NCBI RefSeq assembly: GCF_014333525.1
Contig: NZ_JACSCX010000001.1
Span: 186,001-250,000 of the forward strand
DNA length: 64,000 bases
Direction: 5' to 3'
Source of the DNA: Hymenobacter puniceus
GTDB taxonomy: Bacteria > Bacteroidota > Bacteroidia > Cytophagales > Hymenobacteraceae
Positions within the stretch are counted from its first letter, which is position 1. Every line of letters begins with the position of its first letter. The position numbers were made by a program, and so were the translations under genes. The notes below the pieces were generated by a model. It was not told where the DNA came from and made no database searches. It saw only the letters and a list, made by a program, of their open reading frames with translations. Below, piece by piece: positions 58,073 through 64,000 of the stretch.

Positions 58073-61000
58073 TTAGAAGTCAATGCCCAAGTGGAAGAAT
58101 ACCCGGCGGGTGCTTGGGTAACCAGCCACGTCAACCTGAGCAAAGTTGGCAGTTGCGCCGAAGTTGGAAACTTCCGGATCGTAGCCTACATAATCCGTCC
58201 AGGTAATCAAATTGTTCCCTGACACACCAATTCTGATGTTCGATACATATTCCTTGAACAAGCTGGTACGCAGAGCAGTAGGCAGCGAGTAATACAAGGA
58301 GGCTTCACGCAGACGTACATAACCCGAATTCTGGATAAACTGACGAGCAGTCAAGCCAGCAGTGGAAGCGCCTTGGCGAGCCTCGCCTTTCGTAACTGGC
58401 GTGCCATCAGCAGCCAACAAGCCACTGTCTTCGCTCCAGTCCTCCGTAGTACCTCCTTCGTCTTTTAGCAATTCACTTAGGTTGCTGTTATAACCATCCT
58501 TCTTCCAGTGGAAGAGGAACGACAACTCAAAGTTCTTCGCAATCGTGAACGAGTTCAGAAACGACATCTGGAACGTTGGCTGGGCATCTTCGTAACGCGT
58601 CAGGCCGCTGAAGTTCGGGCTGTTCGGATCGTTTGGCGTACCGTACCAGCGTGAAGGCGACTCGCCTACTACGAATACGTTGCGACCGAAGGTGGCACCG
58701 AAGCCGGAGCCCGTGTTAAAGGGCGCAACTCGCAACGGCGTTTCGTACAGTTTGGTTACTTCCGTGCGGTTTAGCCAGAACTGCGTCGACGAGTTCCAGT
58801 TCAGGAAGGCCTTGCGTACTGGATTCACATTCAAAGCTAATTCCAGACCGCGGTTGCGCAGGTCACCGATGTTGTACGCCCGGATAGAGGTCAGACCGGT
58901 AGCAGGAGCCAGCGAGTACGTGTTGACCAAGTCAAACACCTCTTTGTTGTACACAGTAGCCTCAAACCCAATACGGTTTTCCAGGAATCCCAAGTCGATA
59001 CCGGCTTCCAGCTCCGTTGCACGTTCTGGCTTAATGTCCGGATTACCCAACAAAGTAGACGTTAGCAAACCAGCACGACCACCTGTAGATGTAGCCACCA
59101 GTGGCGAATACAGAGCGCCGAAGAAAGCTGGTCCGCCAGTAGCACCGTAGGCAGCACGCAGCTTCACCAAGTTGACTGGCTCTACCGTCCAGAAACCGAA
59201 CTTAGCCAAGTTAACGGCCAACGAGGCTTTAGGGAAAGCGTAGTACTTGTCTGGGTCACCGTTGCGGTTTGACTTATCGAAACGTACACCGGCCGTAGCA
59301 ATGATCTGGTCACGGAAGTTAGCTTCCTGCTGCGCTACAAAGCCAACGTCGGCTTCGTTTGACAGAACTGTTTCCTGTGACGTCACCGTACCACGGTTAG
59401 GCGTGTAAGGCGGTCCGGGAGACAGGTTTTGGCCTTGGTTAAAGCTCAGGTTCTGACGCTGCGACAGACGGACAGTACCTACCTGCGAAGTAAAGTTTAC
59501 AGCTTCTCCTAATTTCCAGTCGTAAATCAGGAAGCCCTGCAAGTTGGTATTGAAGAAGTTGTTCTTGGCTACGCGAGCAACACCAGGCAAGGCCCGAGCA
59601 CGTTGTGACTGCATATCACCAGGCAGTGCGAGCAAGGCTTCGCTAGCCGAGTAATCGACACCACCCTGAGCGGCAAAGCGCAGTGAGGAAGTTTCGTTGT
59701 CGATCAGACGCAGTGTGAAGTTTGCCGTCTGAACGAAGCGGTTGGTGGTTTCTTCGTTGATGGCGCGGCCAACTACTGCCAGCGGGTTATCACCTGTGTA
59801 ATCAGAATCCGGATACTGGCCGGCTTCATTTGGGAACAACTGCGCGTAGCTCGGTGTATAAGCTAAGTTATAGCCCAGCGAAATACCGTTGTTGTCGTTG
59901 CCAGTGTAACCACGCTGGTTGGAAGAGTTGATATAGTTACCGCTTAGGCCAATATCAATCCGCTGACCAATTTTCTGGTCGATGTTGGCTCGTACAGAGT
60001 GACGCTCAAAACCGGTACGCTTTACAATGCCGTCTTCCTTGGTAGTAGAACCAGCCACGTAGAAACGTGTACGCTCATTACCACCCGATACGCTCAGGCC
60101 TGTGTTGCGCAGGAAAGCCGTATTGCCGTAGATTTCCTTCTCGTAGTCGAAAATCTGGCCGGAAGCGTTGGCAGCAGCCAGCTTCGACTTTTCAGAAGCT
60201 AGGCGAGCACCCGTGTAGAATTTCTCTAGCTTCTGGTCGGTCCAGTCTTCCTTACCAAGCAGGCGCCAAGCTTCGGCGAAGCCTAGGTCTTGGTTGAAGC
60301 TGATGCGGGTTTTGCCGGCAGCACCACGCTTGGTTTTGATAACGATTACACCGGCGTTGGCACGCGTACCATAGATGGCAGCTGCGCTGGGGCCTTTCAG
60401 TACTTCAATCGACTCAATGTCGTTGGGGTTCAGGTCAGCCAGACGGTTGATACCGTTGTCCTGAGTGGTGCGGCCCGTACCGGCGGCCGCGCCCGAGAAG
60501 GCCGCCGAACCAGCACCGTTGCCTACCTCTGCATTGATGGCATATACACCGTCAATAACATAAAGTGGCTGTGAAGAGCCATTAATGGTAGAAATACCAC
60601 GCAGCTGTACCGACATACCACCACCGGGAGCACCGCTGGTTTGGGCAATGTTAGCACCTACCACTTTGCCGCTTAAGGCAGCATCTACCGATACTGGGCG
60701 GGTGCTACCCGTCAGGTCTTTAGCAGAAATGGTAGTAATAGAGTTGGCAAGGTTGGCGCGCTTGATCGTGGTAGCCAGACCCGTCACTACTACTTCGTCC
60801 AGATTACGGGCAGAAGAAGCCAGAGATACGTTGACAGCAGAACCGTCGCCGATGGGACGATCTACGGAGCCGTAGCCAATAAAGCTGAAAGTCAGGGTGG
60901 TAGCCGAGGCTGGCACACTCAGTGTGTAAGAGCCGTCAGCATTGGTAGAAGCTCCTACCGTAGTTCCCTTCACGAGAACAGTTACACCGGGCAGTCCTTG

Positions 61001-61108
61001 CCCAGTGGCCGTGTCGGTAACACGGCCAGAAATGCTGCGATTTTGGGCCGCTGCCTGCTGCATCAGGACTGGCGACACCATCAGCGCACTTAGGAGAAGT
61101 TTACGCAT
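58073..61108 (-). CDS. SusC/RagA-family TonB-dependent transporter
   Basis: The product is 1011 aa from the ATG at 61108 (MRKLLLSALMVSPVLMQQAA), which gives a clean signal peptide; an in-frame start further upstream would add a non-signal leader. Regions in order: carboxypeptidase-like domain (SISGRVTDTATGQGLPGVTV), TonB-box-like NLDEVVVTGLATT, plug with PLYVIDGVYAIN, NPNDIESIEVLKGPSAAAIY and GTRANAGVIVIKTKRG, then a 22-strand barrel ending FFHLGIDF. It works with the SusD gene downstream. A -7 element (TACGTTTG, minus strand 61168-61161) lies 52 bases before the start. The neighbour at 61384 is a divergent paralogue. Confidence 0.96.
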   Translation of the reverse strand: MRKLLLSALMVSPVLMQQAAAQNRSISGRVTDTATGQGLPGVTVLVKGTTVGASTNADGSYTLSVPASATTLTFSFIGYGSVDRPIGDGSAVNVSLASSARNLDEVVVTGLATTIKRANLANSITTISAKDLTGSTRPVSVDAALSGKVVGANIAQTSGAPGGGMSVQLRGISTINGSSQPLYVIDGVYAINAEVGNGAGSAAFSGAAAGTGRTTQDNGINRLADLNPNDIESIEVLKGPSAAAIYGTRANAGVIVIKTKRGAAGKTRISFNQDLGFAEAWRLLGKEDWTDQKLEKFYTGARLASEKSKLAAANASGQIFDYEKEIYGNTAFLRNTGLSVSGGNERTRFYVAGSTTKEDGIVKRTGFERHSVRANIDQKIGQRIDIGLSGNYINSSNQRGYTGNDNNGISLGYNLAYTPSYAQLFPNEAGQYPDSDYTGDNPLAVVGRAINEETTNRFVQTANFTLRLIDNETSSLRFAAQGGVDYSASEALLALPGDMQSQRARALPGVARVAKNNFFNTNLQGFLIYDWKLGEAVNFTSQVGTVRLSQRQNLSFNQGQNLSPGPPYTPNRGTVTSQETVLSNEADVGFVAQQEANFRDQIIATAGVRFDKSNRNGDPDKYYAFPKASLAVNLAKFGFWTVEPVNLVKLRAAYGATGGPAFFGALYSPLVATSTGGRAGLLTSTLLGNPDIKPERATELEAGIDLGFLENRIGFEATVYNKEVFDLVNTYSLAPATGLTSIRAYNIGDLRNRGLELALNVNPVRKAFLNWNSSTQFWLNRTEVTKLYETPLRVAPFNTGSGFGATFGRNVFVVGESPSRWYGTPNDPNSPNFSGLTRYEDAQPTFQMSFLNSFTIAKNFELSFLFHWKKDGYNSNLSELLKDEGGTTEDWSEDSGLLAADGTPVTKGEARQGASTAGLTARQFIQNSGYVRLREASLYYSLPTALRTSLFKEYVSNIRIGVSGNNLITWTDYVGYDPEVSNFGATANFAQVDVAGYPSTRRVFFHLGIDF

Positions 61109-61383
61109 GTAGGTGAGTGAGTTTAGTGAGTGAAAGTTGAGGTATATGAAAGATTTGGGCCAAACGTAACGAAAAAACCCCAATGCATATAGGGTGCAGA
61201 CGTGATTTTTTGTATTGCGAACATGGCAACTTTTTCAGACAAGAATTAATCACGCACTCTTGGCAAGAGCATATTCAATAGAATAATTTTAAAATTTAAC
61301 CTTTTCACACTGTCCTCTACACCCTGTACATATTTTGATTATTTTCCACCCGGTTTTTCATTTTCTCATTTTTTCCCGCTCAC
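61109..61383. other. Divergent promoter region between two SusC genes
   Basis: AT-rich gap of 275 bases between two transporter genes transcribed away from each other. It has a -7 element for the minus-strand gene (61161-61168). For the plus-strand gene there is only an imperfect candidate near 61330 (TACATATTTTG). No gene or clear palindrome was recognised. Confidence 0.5.
61161..61168 (-). promoter_or_regulatory. -7 element of the SusC gene
   Basis: On the minus strand, TACGTTTG is an exact match to TAnnTTTG, 52 bases before the ATG at 61108. The same ten bases GTTACGTTTG occur in the aceB promoter. No normal -33 element was found. Confidence 0.55.
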
Positions 61384-64000
61384 ATGAAGAGACATTTACT
61401 ACTAATCCCCCTCCTTACGTCAGTCTCTCTGCAGCATGTGGACGCGCAAGTCAGAACGATTTCTGGCCAAGTCACTGACCAGACGAATGGGCAGGGACTA
61501 CCAGGAGTGACCGTTTTGGTGAAGGGCACCAACGTCGGCACTTCAACTAATGCTGATGGCCGTTTTTCCCTGGAAATACCAGCTTCTGCCAGCACTCTAT
61601 CATTCAGCTTTGTCGGCTATACCACAGTAGAGCGTCCTATTAGTGGCAGCACTATCAATGTTGGCCTGGAAACTGATGCCAAGCAATTGAGCGAAGTAGT
61701 GGTTTCGGCGCTAGGCATTAAAGAAAACAAAGATGAGCTTGGCACGGCCAGCTCCCGCGTAACCGGAGCTGCCGTAACGCAGTCCGGTGAAACCAGCGTC
61801 ATTACAGGCTTATCAGGTAAATCTTCTGGCTTGTCCATCACGCGCTCCAACGGTGACCCCGGCGCCGGCGCTTATATCCAGATTCGAGGGCAAAACACCA
61901 TTTATGGCGAAACGCAACCGCTGATTGTAATCGACGGTGTTCCGATGTTCAACACCTCTTCCGGGGTTGGCTCGCAGGGCACTTCCACGGCCGGTGTAGC
62001 CCAACAGTCGCGCCTGAATGACATCAACCCCAATGACATTGCCTCAGTACAGGTGCTGAAAGGAGCGGCGGCGGCAGCTTTATGGGGCTCCCGGGCTTCC
62101 AATGGTGTTATCGTCATCACAACCAAGCGCGGCAGTACCGAAGCGGGCAAGCTTAGCGTCACGTATGGTGCTACGTATTCCATCGACCGGATTTCCTACA
62201 AGCACGATCTGCAGGACGCGTACGGCCAGGGCAGCAATGGCAATGCCACCACCGTCAATACCGGGCAGATTGATGCCGGCTACACCTGGGGCGACAAAAT
62301 TGCCAACCGCAGTGGCGCACCCGACGATGTGAACCGCAACTCGCCGAGCTACTTTGTAGCTCCTAATGGCAACGTGTATTATCCCATCACGCGCAAAAAC
62401 AGCCGGGAAACCTATCTGCAGAAAAACTTTGACGGCGTTTTCAATACGGGCAGCTTTCTGGAAAACAACCTTAGTCTGAGCGCCGGCAACCGCGAAAGCA
62501 ACATCTTCGTGAGCTTGTCGGATCTGAATCAGAAAGGCATTATCCGCTACAACTCCGACTACCGCCGTTCCACAGCCCGCATCAACGCCGAGAAACGCTT
62601 CAATAAAGTGGTCCGTTTGGCTGGCACCTCCACCTACAGCCGCGTAACGTCCAACCGGATTCAGCAGGGCTCCAATACGTCTGGCCTGTACCTGGGTCTG
62701 TTGCGTACGTCACCGGACTTCGATCAGTCGGATTACATCGGCACGTATTTCAGCCCGACAGAAGTAGGCGTTAACCGCCAACGCTCTTACCGCAACCAGA
62801 TTGGGCAGCGGCAGAATCCGGGCTACAACAACGCCCTCTGGACCATCAAGGAGCAGAAAAACCCCAACGTAGTCGACCGGTTTATCGGCTCCTCCGAAAT
62901 TGGCCTTGATCCACTGCCCTGGCTGAGCATCACGGCCCGCTTCGGCGCCGACTTCTACTCGGAAATCCGCCGGGACCTGTATCCAATCAACTCAGCTGAA
63001 AACGCCGGTTTAGGTTCTGCTACTGAGGAGAACTACACCGAAACCCAGCTAAACAGTGATGTATTCGCCCGGGCTTCGCATTCCTTCAGCGAAAAGCTGA
63101 GCGGCACGCTGCTGATAGGCACCAACTTCAACCAACGCACCGAGTACAATTACGGCGCCACCTATGGCCGCTTCATTCTGGATGTGCGCGACCTGAGCTT
63201 CTTCGGCAACGCGGCGCTGGCCAATGTTCAATCTTTCGACTCTGAATCGAAGCGACGTAACTCGGCGGCTTACAGCACCATCAACCTCGTGTACAACGAG
63301 CAACTGTTCCTGAATGCCAGCGGCCGCTTGGAGAATTCCTCTACGTTTGGCCCAGAAACCCGCAGCCTGTTCTTCTACCCTTCAGTTGATCTGGCCTGGC
63401 AGTTCTCTAAGCTACCCTTTCTCGCCGACAACTCTGTTCTTAGCTTCGGTAAACTCCGCGGCGCTTATGGCCGCGTAGGTTTGGAGCCGCCGTTGTATAT
63501 AGTACGCGACGTATATGTAGAAGCCAGCAGTGGCGACAGCTACGGTGTAATTGCCAACCCAGCTTCCTACGATGGTTCTTTTTCCCGTACATCGACGCGC
63601 CGCAACTCGCAACTGAAGCCTGAGCGTAAAGATGAGTTGGAAGGTGGTATTGATTTGCGTTTTCTGCAGGACCGTATTACACTGGGCGCGACTTACTACC
63701 GCAACCTCAATTCCGATGTTATCATCACGCGGCCTACGCCACCTTCTTCCGGCTACACCTCGGAATGGGCCAACGCCGCTCAGATTCGCAACAAAGGCAT
63801 CGAGGTTGATTTGAACGCCGATATTATAAAGACGGGTGATTTTACCTGGAACGTGGGTGGCAACTGGACCCGCAACCGCAATAAAGTGCTCAGCGTTTCG
63901 GGCGCTGAATCCCTGTTTCTGGCAGGCTTCGTGGGCACATCGGCTCGAGTAGTGGAAGGCTATCCGTTTAGCGCGTTATGGGGCGGCCGCTTCGACCGGG
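61384..64000 (+). CDS. SusC/RagA-family TonB-dependent transporter (partial, runs off window)
   Basis: The first 872 residues of a transporter whose end is outside the window. It starts MKRHLLLIPLLTSVSLQHVD with a signal peptide. The carboxypeptidase-like domain ISGQVTDQTNGQGLPGVTVL and TonB-box-like QLSEVVVSALGIKENK are followed by plug parts: IQIRGQNTIYGETQPLIVID, NPNDIASVQVLKGAAAAALW and GSRASNGVIVITTKRG. The barrel strands continue to the window edge. It is head to head with the SusC gene ending at 58073, and their first 100 residues are close. A SusD partner is expected beyond the window. Confidence 0.95.
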   Translation, partial: MKRHLLLIPLLTSVSLQHVDAQVRTISGQVTDQTNGQGLPGVTVLVKGTNVGTSTNADGRFSLEIPASASTLSFSFVGYTTVERPISGSTINVGLETDAKQLSEVVVSALGIKENKDELGTASSRVTGAAVTQSGETSVITGLSGKSSGLSITRSNGDPGAGAYIQIRGQNTIYGETQPLIVIDGVPMFNTSSGVGSQGTSTAGVAQQSRLNDINPNDIASVQVLKGAAAAALWGSRASNGVIVITTKRGSTEAGKLSVTYGATYSIDRISYKHDLQDAYGQGSNGNATTVNTGQIDAGYTWGDKIANRSGAPDDVNRNSPSYFVAPNGNVYYPITRKNSRETYLQKNFDGVFNTGSFLENNLSLSAGNRESNIFVSLSDLNQKGIIRYNSDYRRSTARINAEKRFNKVVRLAGTSTYSRVTSNRIQQGSNTSGLYLGLLRTSPDFDQSDYIGTYFSPTEVGVNRQRSYRNQIGQRQNPGYNNALWTIKEQKNPNVVDRFIGSSEIGLDPLPWLSITARFGADFYSEIRRDLYPINSAENAGLGSATEENYTETQLNSDVFARASHSFSEKLSGTLLIGTNFNQRTEYNYGATYGRFILDVRDLSFFGNAALANVQSFDSESKRRNSAAYSTINLVYNEQLFLNASGRLENSSTFGPETRSLFFYPSVDLAWQFSKLPFLADNSVLSFGKLRGAYGRVGLEPPLYIVRDVYVEASSGDSYGVIANPASYDGSFSRTSTRRNSQLKPERKDELEGGIDLRFLQDRITLGATYYRNLNSDVIITRPTPPSSGYTSEWANAAQIRNKGIEVDLNADIIKTGDFTWNVGGNWTRNRNKVLSVSGAESLFLAGFVGTSARVVEGYPFSALWGGRFDR

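Noticed and set aside
1..64000. tRNA or rRNA genes
   Set aside because: I looked for T-loop and cloverleaf patterns and conserved rRNA stretches by eye and saw none; a covariance-model scan would be decisive.

Overview
The window comes from a GC-rich member of the Bacteroidota, most likely Hymenobacter or a close relative (Hymenobacteraceae, Cytophagales). The evidence is an alternative complex III operon, several SusC/SusD pairs, a GSCFA-domain protein, RamB/ScfR-like control of the glyoxylate shunt, and the Bacteroidota -7 promoter element TAnnTTTG before many genes. Start sites seldom have Shine-Dalgarno sequences. The genus is inferred from gene content and style; no rRNA or tRNA gene is present to confirm it.

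Layout. 1-4900: alternative complex III genes actC (cut by the window edge), actB and a hexaheme actA, all on the minus strand behind a near-consensus promoter. 5130-6410: rpsF-rpsR-rplI. 6520-13730: a GSCFA protein with a long histone-H1-like tail, a YyaL-type thioredoxin-fold protein and priA. 13750-18050: two related small membrane proteins, an exported SAM-methyltransferase-like protein, queA and a small cationic exported protein. 18200-24020: an M14 metallopeptidase, an S15/CocE-type hydrolase and two small unknown genes. 24100-28580: a SusC/SusD pair. 28860-35030: RNase D, then aceB and aceA facing an XRE/ScfR regulator across a shared operator region. 35220-43860: mltG, FadL-type porin, SGNH lipoprotein, GT39-type membrane protein, dtd, MazG-like enzyme, comB and gcvT. 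44070-46770: CHASE3 histidine kinase, response regulator and RNase HII. 46950-49630: small acidic protein, a 620-bp repeat-rich gap, Nudix hydrolase, plsC and gatC. 49630-56530: membrane-TPR protein, ABC ATPase, cobalamin adenosyltransferase, ilvE and prfB, the last with a programmed +1 frameshift. 56620-64000: a SusC/SusD pair diverging from a third SusC that runs off the window.

How the genes work together. Most of the window is housekeeping: respiration, translation, DNA restart, tRNA modification, cell wall and lipid synthesis, and C2 carbon use. Interspersed loci handle outer-membrane nutrient uptake and peptide or polymer breakdown. There is no phage, transposase, CRISPR array or recognisable defence island.

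The most unusual signals are non-coding. Every convergent gene junction carries an inverted repeat. Several repeats exceed what a terminator needs, including a perfect 72-bp palindrome whose tips are the two stop codons. A composite element of about 110 bp occurs twice, each time ending in the stop codon of a minus-strand gene. At least four genes have the -7 promoter element 4-5 bases before ATG, which predicts leaderless mRNAs.
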